From positions 1-64,000 of the forward strand of contig BDTT01000127.1 of the NCBI GenBank assembly GCA_002897995.1: a DNA stretch of 64,000 nt, given 5' to 3'. Shown here one piece after another: positions 20,529 to 30,360 of this stretch (the stretch's first letter is position 1; each line of letters starts with the position of its first letter). Below the pieces are notes generated by a model. The model did no database searches. It had not been told where the DNA came from and saw only the letters and a program-made list of their open reading frames with translations. Both the position numbers and the translations under genes were made by a program. The DNA comes from a bacterium BMS3Bbin10. Its GTDB lineage: Bacteria > Pseudomonadota > Alphaproteobacteria > Rhizobiales > Methyloligellaceae.

Positions 20529-20629
20529 AAAATAGGTGTTAGTCCCTAATTTCGCGCACCCGGCTCCCCGGATGACTTAAAGTCGCGTGTGAAAAGACGA
20601 ATCGGGATGGCTGAACAACGGGGCGCGCG

Positions 20630-21556
20630 GTGACCACCAATGGTCTTGACGGTGGTTTGGGCGCGCAGCCGGCGCGCGCAATCGTCTGCATGCTGTTCGG
20701 CGCAGCCCTTATTTCCCTCAATGATGCGCTGGTCAAGACCTTGACCAGCACTTATCCGGTCGGTGAGGTGCTGCTGATTCGCGGGCTGTTCATTTTGCCG
20801 TGGATATTGTTTCTGGCTTACCGCGCGGGCAGCCTTGAGGTGCTCAGGGTCAAAAATCCCGGCGGGCAGGCTGTGAGAGCCCTGTGCGTTGTCGCCAGCT
20901 CATTTCTCTTTGTGAACGGGCTCATTCATCTGCAATTGGCCGATGCGATTGCAATTACCTTCACCGGTCCTTTGTTCATTACCGCTCTGGCGCCGTTTGC
21001 GCTAGGCGAGTTTGTCGGGTGGCGCCGCTGGCTTGCGGTTTCGATCGGTTTCGTCGGCATCCTGTTCATTTTCCGTCCAGGTTACGGGGCGATGCAATGG
21101 GCGGTTCTTTTTCCGTTGGGCGCGGCGCTTTGCGGTGGTGTCCGCGACCTCATCACCCGGCGCATTTCCAGGAGCGAAACGAGCGTTGCGGTTTTGCTCG
21201 TCACCACCTGCGCGGTGATCCTGGCCGGATTGGCGACGGTTCCATTTGCCTGGGTTCAGATCAGGGTTGGCGATCTGGGCACCTTTGCCGCAAGCGGAAT
21301 GCTGATTGCCGGCGGCCACTATCTTATGATCGAGGCTTTCCGGCACGGCGAGGCCGCCCTGGTGGCGCCGTTCAAATATACATCGATGGTCTGGGCCGTC
21401 CTGTTTGGCTTCCTGATCTTCGGGCAGCTCCCCGACCAATGGACGCTGGTCGGTACGGCAATCGTGATCGGCGCGGGGCTGTATGTCCTGCATCGCGAAG
21501 TAAGGCTGACAAGAAGTCCGATCGCGGCCGGGCCGCGGCCGCCGAGCCGGATGTGA
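20630..21556 (+). CDS. EamA/DMT family transporter
   Basis: Ten hydrophobic segments; duplicated EamA pattern. Confidence 0.88.
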   Translation: MTTNGLDGGLGAQPARAIVCMLFGAALISLNDALVKTLTSTYPVGEVLLIRGLFILPWILFLAYRAGSLEVLRVKNPGGQAVRALCVVASSFLFVNGLIHLQLADAIAITFTGPLFITALAPFALGEFVGWRRWLAVSIGFVGILFIFRPGYGAMQWAVLFPLGAALCGGVRDLITRRISRSETSVAVLLVTTCAVILAGLATVPFAWVQIRVGDLGTFAASGMLIAGGHYLMIEAFRHGEAALVAPFKYTSMVWAVLFGFLIFGQLPDQWTLVGTAIVIGAGLYVLHREVRLTRSPIAAGPRPPSRM

Positions 21557-21567
21557 CGCGTCAGCCC

Positions 21568-22203
21568 CTAGAATTTTTCAAGAGATGTGGCGTCTTCGCT
21601 TACCGCCTTGGATTTGGCGGCAAGATCCTGGACCACAGGCACGATTTCTTCTGCTTTGCGCACCGAGGTCAGCTTTACTTCCAGACCGGTGCGCACAAAT
21701 GTCTCGCCGCGCATATGGTCGATAAGTGAAAGCAGCGGACTCCAGAAGCCGTCGATGTCGCCCAGAACGATGGGTTTGGAGTTTTGGCCAAGCTGGGACC
21801 ATGTGAGCTGCTCCACCAGTTCCTCCAGCGTTCCCACGCCTCCGGGCAGCGCCACGAAAGCATCCGACCTTTCGAACATGATCTGCTTGCGCTCATGCAT
21901 GGAGCGGGTCACGATCAGTTCCTGAACATCCCTGAGCATTTTTTCCCGGCCGCTCAGAAATTCGGGGATGATGCCCGTCACATGGCCGCCCCGCCCAAGA
22001 ACGGCGCGGGCGATCTCGCCCATCAATCCCAGGCTGCCGCCACCGTATACAAGGCCGATCCTGGCCTCCGCCATCGTGTGGCCGAGCGTGCGCGCGGCTT
22101 CCGCATAGGCCGGGTTTTGGCCGGAGCCCGATCCGCAATAGACACAGATATTATTCACAAGTTTTTTCGTGTTCGCGTGTTTTTGCATCGGCGCATCTGG
22201 CAC
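21568..22203 (-). CDS. LOG family protein (TIGR00730-like)
   Basis: VYCGSGSG...GLVYGGGSLGLMG; MHERKQIMFERSDAFVALPGGVGTLEEL. Confidence 0.95.
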   Translation of the reverse strand: MPDAPMQKHANTKKLVNNICVYCGSGSGQNPAYAEAARTLGHTMAEARIGLVYGGGSLGLMGEIARAVLGRGGHVTGIIPEFLSGREKMLRDVQELIVTRSMHERKQIMFERSDAFVALPGGVGTLEELVEQLTWSQLGQNSKPIVLGDIDGFWSPLLSLIDHMRGETFVRTGLEVKLTSVRKAEEIVPVVQDLAAKSKAVSEDATSLEKF

Positions 22204-22438
22204 GGTGGTCCGAACGGCGTCAAGGTTCTGGTGTTTGAGCCGCTTTGCGGCATGGCGGCGCCTCAGGCATATCGCTGTTTGGACCCGCGTTTGAGGGCCG
22301 GGTTTGCACCAGCACGCACACGGAGCGCTTGCCGCTTCACAGCTGCGCCTTTATTTCTGATAGAAGAAGGGGCAGGGGGCGCAGCACCGCCGCCCCGTTT
22401 TATTTTGCGCCACACGACAAGCCGCACCGAAGAGGACC

Positions 22439-24370
22439 ATGGCCGAACAGGACGAGTTTCGGACGCAAACGGGCATGTTTTCCGCGCGCGCCGGGCATAT
22501 TCACGTGCTGCGCGGGCTGCTTCCGTTTGTCTGGCTCGAAGAACGCCCGGACCTGAAGCTCCGTGTCGTCCTCGCCTTCGCGGCCCTGATCGTCTCCAAG
22601 ATCGTCACCGTCGCCGTGCCGCTCGCCTATAAGGGCGCCGTCGACTGGCTGACCGGCAGCGCAACCGGAGCGCAGGCGGTTCAGCTTTCACCTCTCTCCC
22701 TGGCCGCTGTTCCGGCAATGCTCATCATTGCTTACGGGGCCGGGCGATTGATGATGGTAGCCTTTGCGCAGATACGCGACGTGCTTTTCATCAAGGTCGG
22801 CCAGAATGCGGTGCGAGCGCTCGCCAACCGGACGTTCCAGCAGCTCCATCGTCTGTCGCTGCGCTTCCATCTGGAGCGCCGGACGGGGGGCCTGAGCCGG
22901 GTCATCGACCGCGGCATCAAGGCGGTGGAACTCATCATCCGCATGGCGATCCTGAACTCCATTCCGACCATCATCGAGGTCGGATTGATCGCCGCCATGG
23001 TGAGTTATTATTTCGGCTGGGAATTCGTCGTCATCATCGCGGTCACGCTGGTTCTCTATATCTGGTTCACCTTCAAGGCGAGCGAATGGCGGCTTGAAAT
23101 CCGCCGCGACTGGAATGCCGCCGATACGGAGGCCAACTCAAAGGCGGTCGACAGCCTGCTCAACTATGAGACGGTGAAATATTTCGGCAATGAGGCGCTG
23201 GAGTTGCGGCGTTTCGATGCCTCGATGGAGAAATATGAAGAAGCCGCTGTCAAGACATTCTACTCGCTGGGTGTGCTCAATTCCGGTCAGGCGCTGATTT
23301 TTGTCACCGGGCTGACCGTGTGTATGTATCTGGCGGCTCAGGGCGTTGTTGCCGGGACATTGACCCTTGGCGATTTCGTCATGGTCAATGCGCTGCTGAT
23401 ACAGCTGAATCAGCCGTTGAATCTGATGGGCATGGTCTACCGCGAGATCAAGCAGGGGCTGGTGGATCTGGAAACCATGTTCGCCCTGCTCGACAAAAAG
23501 CCTGAAATCCTTGATGCGCCGGATGCGAAGCCGCTCAAGGTGACCAGGGGCCATTTGGAGTTCAGAAACGTGTCCTTCGCCTATGATGCGGAACGCCCGA
23601 TCCTCAAGGATGTCAGCTTTGACGTGCCGGCGGGCAAGATGGTCGCCATTGTCGGGCCCTCGGGTGCGGGCAAGTCGACGATCTCGCGCATCCTGTTCCG
23701 CTTTTACGATGTCAGCGACGGTGAAGTGCTGATCGACGGACAGGATATACGGGATGTAACGCAGGCCTCATTGCGCGCCGCCATAGGCATGGTTCCGCAG
23801 GACACCGTGCTTTTCAACGACACGATCGCCTACAATATTCAATATGGCGATCCGGACGCATCCTGGGCGCAGGTGCGCAAGGCGGCGGAACTTGCGCAAA
23901 TCCATGACTTCATCATGGACCTGCCGGAGCAATATGAAACCATGGTGGGCGAGCGCGGGCTGAAACTCTCCGGCGGCGAGAAACAGCGTGTCGCCATCGC
24001 CCGCACGATCCTGAAGGCCCCGCCGATCCTGATGCTGGATGAGGCGACCTCGGCCCTCGACAGCTATACGGAGAAAGAAATACAGGAATCTCTGGAGCGC
24101 GTAGCCCGGGATCGTACGACCCTCGTAATTGCTCACCGTCTTTCAACCGTGGTTCATGCCGATAATATCATCGTCCTTGAAAAAGGGCGGATCCTGGAAC
24201 AGGGCACCCACGCTTCCCTGCTGGAACAGGGAGGCCTTTACGCCGGAATGTGGGAGCGCCAGCGCCAGGCGGACGAGGCGCGTGAGATACTGGCCAGCGC
24301 CCTCGACGACGAAGCCGGGCTGATCCCGGAAAAGCCGGTCTCGACGCGCAGGACGGAGCCGGTAAAATAG
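22439..24370 (+). CDS. ABC transporter, Atm1/HMT1-type permease-ATPase
   Basis: VKYFGNEALE; Walker A GPSGAGKST; LSGGEKQRVAIAR; LMLDEATSALD. Confidence 0.95.
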   Translation: MAEQDEFRTQTGMFSARAGHIHVLRGLLPFVWLEERPDLKLRVVLAFAALIVSKIVTVAVPLAYKGAVDWLTGSATGAQAVQLSPLSLAAVPAMLIIAYGAGRLMMVAFAQIRDVLFIKVGQNAVRALANRTFQQLHRLSLRFHLERRTGGLSRVIDRGIKAVELIIRMAILNSIPTIIEVGLIAAMVSYYFGWEFVVIIAVTLVLYIWFTFKASEWRLEIRRDWNAADTEANSKAVDSLLNYETVKYFGNEALELRRFDASMEKYEEAAVKTFYSLGVLNSGQALIFVTGLTVCMYLAAQGVVAGTLTLGDFVMVNALLIQLNQPLNLMGMVYREIKQGLVDLETMFALLDKKPEILDAPDAKPLKVTRGHLEFRNVSFAYDAERPILKDVSFDVPAGKMVAIVGPSGAGKSTISRILFRFYDVSDGEVLIDGQDIRDVTQASLRAAIGMVPQDTVLFNDTIAYNIQYGDPDASWAQVRKAAELAQIHDFIMDLPEQYETMVGERGLKLSGGEKQRVAIARTILKAPPILMLDEATSALDSYTEKEIQESLERVARDRTTLVIAHRLSTVVHADNIIVLEKGRILEQGTHASLLEQGGLYAGMWERQRQADEAREILASALDDEAGLIPEKPVSTRRTEPVK

Positions 24371-24417
24371 GGTCAATATGAATTGATCATGCTCTGGGGA
24401 TTTGGGTTTCTCGGACC

Positions 24418-25164
24418 TTGAGGAGACGGGACTTGCAGGAAAATCGTTCACTTTTGGACACAATTCTTTCGGTGTTCGTGCCCATCCACAAGGATGGCTA
24501 CAAATTTATCGCCGCATTTGCCGCCGGCACATTGGTGCTGTCCTGGATATCGCAGCCGCTTGGGTGGCTCGGTGTGCTGGCCACGCTTTGGTGTATCTAT
24601 TTCTTTCGCGATCCGGCGCGCGTTCCCCCCGAAGGTGAAAGCCTTGTCATCGCGCCCGCCGATGGCCGCATCAGTGCGATCGAAGTGGTGGCATCGCCCA
24701 GGGAACTCGATCTGGAGGGCGAAAGGCGGACGCGGATTTCAATCTTTCTGTCCGTCTTCGATGTACATATCAATCGCTCGCCAATCGCCGGCAGGATCAC
24801 GAAGATCGTCTATGTGCCAGGCAAGTTCCTCAATGCCGAACTCGACAAGGCGAGCGAGGAGAATGAACGCCAATGCCTGACCCTGGAGGGCGCAGGCGGC
24901 GTTCGTATCGGCTGTGTGCAGATCGCCGGGCTGGTGGCGCGGCGTATCGTGACATTTGTGGAGCAGGGGGATACGGTTGCGGCGGGCGAACGTTTCGGTC
25001 TGATCCGGTTTGGAAGCCGCACGGATGTTTATCTCCCCAAGGGCTGCGGCCCGCTGGTCAAGGTGGGCCAGACGGCAATCGGCGGTGAAACCGTTCTGGC
25101 CGATTTCGGGTCCGGCAAGAGCAACCGCCGGGGGTCACTGCCGCAGGAGACAGAGCCACTGTAA
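24418..25164 (+). CDS. psd: Phosphatidylserine decarboxylase
   Basis: [40 protein letters not shown] self-cleavage region. TTG start, alternative TTG at 24433. Confidence 0.95.
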   Translation: MRRRDLQENRSLLDTILSVFVPIHKDGYKFIAAFAAGTLVLSWISQPLGWLGVLATLWCIYFFRDPARVPPEGESLVIAPADGRISAIEVVASPRELDLEGERRTRISIFLSVFDVHINRSPIAGRITKIVYVPGKFLNAELDKASEENERQCLTLEGAGGVRIGCVQIAGLVARRIVTFVEQGDTVAAGERFGLIRFGSRTDVYLPKGCGPLVKVGQTAIGGETVLADFGSGKSNRRGSLPQETEPL

Positions 25165-26069
25165 TGAGCCATGTTTTTCCACCCTTCGAGCCTGAAAAAC
25201 CGGCCCATCCGGAAAAGGCACGGCCGAAGAAGCGGCGCGCTATCGGTTTTCGCGGCCGTGAGGTCCCAATCCGTATTCTCATTCCAAGCATGTTCACGCT
25301 GCTGGCGCTGTGCGCCGGGCTGACGGCCATCCGCATGGCGATCGAAGGCCGTTTCGATGTGGCGATCGCGGCCATCGTTCTGGCGGCGGTTCTTGATGGC
25401 CTGGACGGCCGGATTGCGCGGCTGCTCAAGGCGTCGTCGCGGTTTGGGGCGGAACTGGATTCGCTCGCCGATTTTGTCAATTTCGGCGTTGCGCCGGCCA
25501 TAATCATATTCACCTGGGCCCTTGATGACCTGCGCTCCATGGGGTGGCTGGTCGTGCTGGCGTTCACGCTGTGCATGGCGCTGCGGCTGGCGCGCTTCAA
25601 TGTTACGCTGGACGCACCGGACCAGCCGGCCTGGAAAAGTGATTATTTCGTGGGCGTTCCCGCGCCCGCCGGTGCGTTGCTTGTGCTTCTGCCGCTGTAT
25701 CTGGACGGTATCGGTTTGCCCCCTGGCGTCGCCAACGCGCCGCCATTCGTTCTCGGCTATACCTTGGCCATCGCCTTCCTGACCGTGAGTTTCGTTCCCA
25801 CCTTTTCCGGCAAGCTCTTTGGTCAGCGCGTTGCCCGGGAATATGTATTGCCGGTTTTCATTCTGGCTGTACTCTTCGTTGCGGTGTTGCTGACATACCC
25901 CTATGTGACCCTCACGCTCGGCTCGCTCGCCTATCTGGCGGTCATACCTTTCAGCTTTATGAGTTACCGCAGGCGCGCGGCGCAGGCCGATCAAACCGCA
26001 AAGGCGCAAAACGGGTCCAGCAAACACAAGAAATCGCCTGCCGAAACCGACCAGCGCCCATCGGCCTGA
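25164..26069 (+). CDS. pssA: CDP-diacylglycerol-serine O-phosphatidyltransferase
   Basis: LDGLDGRIARLLKASSRFGAELDSLADFVNFGVAP. Confidence 0.95.
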   Translation: MSHVFPPFEPEKPAHPEKARPKKRRAIGFRGREVPIRILIPSMFTLLALCAGLTAIRMAIEGRFDVAIAAIVLAAVLDGLDGRIARLLKASSRFGAELDSLADFVNFGVAPAIIIFTWALDDLRSMGWLVVLAFTLCMALRLARFNVTLDAPDQPAWKSDYFVGVPAPAGALLVLLPLYLDGIGLPPGVANAPPFVLGYTLAIAFLTVSFVPTFSGKLFGQRVAREYVLPVFILAVLFVAVLLTYPYVTLTLGSLAYLAVIPFSFMSYRRRAAQADQTAKAQNGSSKHKKSPAETDQRPSA

Positions 26070-26115
26070 TCGACCGGTCAAACAGCTCTCCACCAAAAGA
26101 CATGAGGTCGCACGA

Positions 26116-27162
26116 ATGACGATCAGAACCCGGCCCATCGGCAAACTGGATGAGATGCCGCATGCGCGGCTGATGTCCGGCGAGACGCCGGTCGAGGACA
26201 TGCCCAATCTCGCGGCCAGGGCCGGCGCGGCGCGTTTATACGTGAAACGCGACGATCTGACGGGGCTGGCGTTTGGGGGCAACAAGGTCCGTCAGCTTGA
26301 ATATTATATCGGCGATGCAGTGGCCCGGGGCGCCGACACAATTCTGATTACCGGCGCGGTTCAGTCGAATTTCGTGCGCATGGCGGCGGCTTCCGCGCGC
26401 AAGATGGGGATGGAATGTCACATCCAGCTTGAAGATCGCGTGCCCAAGAATGATCCTGTTTATGCGACATCCGGCAATGTGCTCATCGACAAGATTCTGG
26501 GGGCGACACTTTATTCCTACGCCGATGGCGAGGACGAGGCGGGCGCGGATGCGCGGCTGGGCGAAATCGCGCAAGAGTTGAGCGCGAAGGGACGCACGCC
26601 CTACATCATTCATCTGGCGCCAGGTCATCCACCGCTTGGCGCGCTGGGCTATGTCGATGCCGCGCGCGAGCTGCTTTGGCAATGCGAGGCACAGGGGATC
26701 GAGCTTGATGAAATCGTGCTGGCGTCGGGAAGCGGGCACACTCATGGCGGAATGCTGTTCGGATTGCGCGCGCTTGGCTGCCCGGTTCGCGTAACCGGCG
26801 TGTGCGTGCGGCGCAGCGCCCAGGAGCAACGCGGCAGGATCTCAGGCCGTTGCGGGGAGCTCGCCGAGCTGCTGGATATGGAACCGGTGGTCGAGGATGG
26901 CGATATTATCCTGAGCGATGATCATCTGGGGACGGGCTATGGCCGTGTGAACGACGAAGTGTTTGACGCCATGCGTATGGCGGCGCAGTCGGAGGGTTTG
27001 ATCCTCGATCCGGTCTACACCGCGAAGGCGTTCCGCGGCTTTCTGGAGTGCGCCAAAGCGGCGGAAGAGGGACAGTCCCTGCTGTTTCTCCATACCGGCG
27101 GGACGCCCGCCATATTCGGTTATGAGCGGGAATTGAGCGCGGCTTTCGATGCGACCGCCTGA
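26116..27162 (+). CDS. D-cysteine desulfhydrase / ACC deaminase family PLP enzyme
   Basis: LYVKRDDLTGLAFGGNKVRQLEY; ASGSGHTHGGMLFGL; LFLHTGGTPAIFGY. Confidence 0.92.
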   Translation: MTIRTRPIGKLDEMPHARLMSGETPVEDMPNLAARAGAARLYVKRDDLTGLAFGGNKVRQLEYYIGDAVARGADTILITGAVQSNFVRMAAASARKMGMECHIQLEDRVPKNDPVYATSGNVLIDKILGATLYSYADGEDEAGADARLGEIAQELSAKGRTPYIIHLAPGHPPLGALGYVDAARELLWQCEAQGIELDEIVLASGSGHTHGGMLFGLRALGCPVRVTGVCVRRSAQEQRGRISGRCGELAELLDMEPVVEDGDIILSDDHLGTGYGRVNDEVFDAMRMAAQSEGLILDPVYTAKAFRGFLECAKAAEEGQSLLFLHTGGTPAIFGYERELSAAFDATA

Positions 27163-27187
27163 TCCGGCGTAGGTGTAAAGAGCGCGA

Positions 27188-27967
27188 TCAGAATCGTTTG
27201 CGAATACGCGGCCGGGGAACAACCCTCCGCAGGGGCCGCCGCCGCGGGCGTACGCGCGGCACGACTCCGCGGCGCAGCAGCCGGCCACCAAGCAGGTCGG
27301 CGCGCCGGAACCGCACTTTGGGTGAAATCCTCAACCGCCTGCCGATAAACGGGAAGGCGCGGCCCAGGTCCACATTGCCGAGGAAGGTGCCGTCCCATTT
27401 TCGCGGATCGGAAATCAGGCCGTTGCGGCGTATGTGCAGAAAATAACCTTTTCGCTTGAGCCGTTTGCAGGCGCGCTTCGAGTTGCAGACGTCGATCTCG
27501 CCATCGACCAGCAGGAGGGCGATTTCACCGCTCTCATCGATGAATCCGTCAAAGGCCGTGCCGCGCACGCCGATGGTCGAAGCGGGTGTCTTGATGGTGT
27601 AGGCGCTCTTCGCGCTCTTGCCCGTAATGAAGCGGAAAGCGCCTTTGACGGCGTTGATCACCACCTCGCCGTCCTTCTTGGCCGGGTCGTAGATAAACGA
27701 GTCGAGGACGATTTCAGACATTGGCCCGACGGCGAGCTTGGTCTCGTCATCCAGGATGATTTCCGCCTCGCTGTCCTGCGCGGTGGCAATGACCTCGTTT
27801 TGATGAATCTTGTCGCCGGTTTTCAGTTTGCGCTCCGCCGTCTCAATTGTGCCGGTCACGTCCTTGGTGATGAGTTCCGCCCGGCCGACTTCAGGATTTT
27901 GGGCGGCAGAGGCGGCGGGAGCTATAAATGCAAAACTTGTAATAATTGCAAAGGTATAGGCGCGCAT
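27188..27967 (-). CDS. FecR-domain protein with signal peptide and Arg-rich C-terminal tail
   Basis: GDKIHQNEVIATAQDSEAEIILDDETKLAVGPMSEIVLDSFIYD; IKTPASTIGVRGTAFDG. Confidence 0.85.
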   Translation of the reverse strand: MRAYTFAIITSFAFIAPAASAAQNPEVGRAELITKDVTGTIETAERKLKTGDKIHQNEVIATAQDSEAEIILDDETKLAVGPMSEIVLDSFIYDPAKKDGEVVINAVKGAFRFITGKSAKSAYTIKTPASTIGVRGTAFDGFIDESGEIALLLVDGEIDVCNSKRACKRLKRKGYFLHIRRNGLISDPRKWDGTFLGNVDLGRAFPFIGRRLRISPKVRFRRADLLGGRLLRRGVVPRVRPRRRPLRRVVPRPRIRKRF

Positions 27968-28268
27968 ATTAAACCTATTTATTGACTAAATCAGGGGTTT
28001 TTGCGGCAAAATGCTCACAGCGCGATAATCGGTGTTCCCAATTATTGTAGGGTTGATATAGGGTCTCGCGCCGTGGGCGCAAATTTTATGGTCTTTTTGG
28101 TACGGTAAATTGTGTTAGGTCTCGCGGCCTGTTAAGCCGGTTTCGTGTTTATCCCCGCCATTGCGGCCGCGCCGGCGGGTGTTTGACGCGTGCAATCGAG
28201 AAACGCCATCGCCTCATGAATAGGGCAGCCTCCTCCATCGAACGAAAGAGACGTGAGGTCCAATAGGA

Positions 28269-30068
28269 ATGACCCCTCCCAGAGGCGTTAAACCGGCAAC
28301 AGGCCAGGACAACAGCGTGCCCGAGCGCCGGCCGGCTGGGGAACCGGATGTGGAGCTGATACGTTTCCTGACCGGTGGCGGCGCCGGCAGCGGCAAGAGC
28401 ACGCTTGCCGGTCTGCTGCTGGCGGAGTCCCAACAGGTCAGTGACGGCCGGGATTTAGCGCCGATTCCCGGCGCCATGCGTAAATTCATCTGCGCGGATG
28501 TGCCGGGGGACGGGCAATGGACGCGCAATATGGTGACCGGGGCGCCCGGTTGCGATTTCGCGATATTGGTGGTCGATGCCAGCAAAGGCGTGCAGACCCG
28601 GACGCGACGTCATTGTTGTATCGTGAATTTGCTTGGCATCCGGAAAATCGCTCTCGCCGTAAACAAGATGGATCTGGTGGACTGGTCGCAAGACCGCTTT
28701 GAGCGGATTGCGGCGGATTTCGCGCGTTTTTCAGAGCCGCTGGGTTTCGAGGAGGTAATCGCCATCCCGGTATCGGCGGCGCATGGCGACAACATCGCCG
28801 CCCCCGGCAAACAGATGGACTGGTATCGCGGCCCCGCGCTCAAGGCGCATCTGGAAACGGTCGATATCGCCCCGGACCAGGCGGCAGGCCCTTTCCGCAT
28901 GCCCGTGCAATCGGTCAGTGGGCCCGGTTCCGATTGTCCGGGGATCGCCGGAACCCTTACGGGGGGCGCATTGCATCCGGGCGATGAGATTGTCGTGCTT
29001 CCCTCCGGGCGCGGAACCAGGGTTGAGCGCATCGTTACGCATAACGGCGATCTGGACGCGGCCCGCACCGGAGATGCGGTGACTTTGACGCTTGGCGATG
29101 AATTCGATGTATCGCCGGGCGACGTGCTTTGCGCTCACGGCGCGGAGGCCGAGGTCTCCGATCAGATCGCGGCAAATGTCATCTGGATGGACGCGACGCC
29201 CATGCTGCCGGGCCGGAACTATATTTTCAGGTGCGGCAATCAAACGGCGACCGCCTCCATCTCCACCCTGAAACACAAGCTCAATATCGACACTCTCGAG
29301 CATCAGGCGGCGACAAAGCTTGAGCTCAACGAGGTCGGTTACTGCAATCTCTCGCTGCGCAAGGCGCTGGTGTTCGATGCCTATTCCCGGAACCGCGAAA
29401 TGGGCGGTTTTATCCTGATTGACCGCCAGACGAATGCAACCGTGGGCGCCGGTATGATCGAGTTCGGCCTGCGCCGCGCGACCAACATCAAGTGGCAGGC
29501 GCTTCAGATCGACAAGAGCGTGCGCGCCGTTCTGAAGGACCAGAAACCTTGCGCACTCTGGTTCACCGGGCTTTCGGGTTCGGGCAAATCGACCCTCGCC
29601 AGCCTGTTGGAGAAGCAACTGCACGAACGGGGCCGGCACACCTATGTGCTTGACGGCGACAATGTTCGCCATGGCCTCAACAAGGATCTCGGCTTCACCG
29701 ATGCCGACAGGGTGGAGAATATCCGCCGTGTCGCGGAGACCGCGAAACTTTTCGTCGATGCCGGGCTCATCGTCATGGTGTCCTTCATCTCGCCGTTCCG
29801 CTCCGAGCGCCGGATGGCGCGCGGCCTGTTCGAAGAAACCGAGTTCCTCGAGGTCTTCGTGGATACGCCGATTGAGATCTGCGAGCAGCGCGACCCGAAG
29901 GGGCTGTATAAGAAGGCCCGCGCGGGGGAGATCAAGAATTTCACGGGAATCGATTCCGCTTATGAGGAACCCGAACGGGCGGATATCATCCTGGAAGCCG
30001 GCAAATTATCTCCCGATGAAGTTGTGGCCACGCTGATCGCCCGCCTGGAAGAAATGGGCTTTATCTAG
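28269..30068 (+). CDS. CysN-CysC-like fusion: degenerate sulfate adenylyltransferase GTPase subunit plus APS kinase
   Basis: CysN-like [46 protein letters not shown]; Cys[63 protein letters not shown]. Confidence 0.93.
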   Translation: MTPPRGVKPATGQDNSVPERRPAGEPDVELIRFLTGGGAGSGKSTLAGLLLAESQQVSDGRDLAPIPGAMRKFICADVPGDGQWTRNMVTGAPGCDFAILVVDASKGVQTRTRRHCCIVNLLGIRKIALAVNKMDLVDWSQDRFERIAADFARFSEPLGFEEVIAIPVSAAHGDNIAAPGKQMDWYRGPALKAHLETVDIAPDQAAGPFRMPVQSVSGPGSDCPGIAGTLTGGALHPGDEIVVLPSGRGTRVERIVTHNGDLDAARTGDAVTLTLGDEFDVSPGDVLCAHGAEAEVSDQIAANVIWMDATPMLPGRNYIFRCGNQTATASISTLKHKLNIDTLEHQAATKLELNEVGYCNLSLRKALVFDAYSRNREMGGFILIDRQTNATVGAGMIEFGLRRATNIKWQALQIDKSVRAVLKDQKPCALWFTGLSGSGKSTLASLLEKQLHERGRHTYVLDGDNVRHGLNKDLGFTDADRVENIRRVAETAKLFVDAGLIVMVSFISPFRSERRMARGLFEETEFLEVFVDTPIEICEQRDPKGLYKKARAGEIKNFTGIDSAYEEPERADIILEAGKLSPDEVVATLIARLEEMGFI

Positions 30069-30185
30069 TGTTTTCAGATGGATATCTGTCTCTACGCACC
30101 TTAAAATCATCGCCGGTACGCAAAAAAGCGCTTCCAGCGAGCACTGGCATCAACTCTGCTGGCCCGATATACACGGGGCATGTGT

Positions 30186-30259
30186 TGGGGCGTCGTATAA
30201 TGGCATTACGTTCGGTTCTGGTCCGAGATATCGGGGTTCGAATCCCTGCGCCCCAGCCA
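30186..30259 (+). tRNA. tRNA-Gln (anticodon CUG), CCA encoded
   Basis: Acceptor TGGGGCG/CGCCCCA, anticodon loop TTCTGGT, T arm GGGGTTCGAATCCC. Confidence 0.96.
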
Positions 30260-30360
30260 GCACAGGATTTTCTTCCGTGGCCCTCCGCATTGTTGCGGTC
30301 ACGCGGGTGCGGTTTGTCGCCTTGCGGCTGAAAAAACTGAAACTTAAAGGCAGGACGAGC

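Noticed and set aside
25029-26285. Long minus-strand ORF (418 aa) opposite psd/pssA; similar cases at 5229-6287, 17369-18388, 30913-32112, 32228-33481, 39012-40211 and 61145-62389
   Set aside because: They lie antisense to clearly conserved genes, with low-complexity composition rich in His/Arg/Gln/Asp; typical shadow ORFs of a GC-rich genome.
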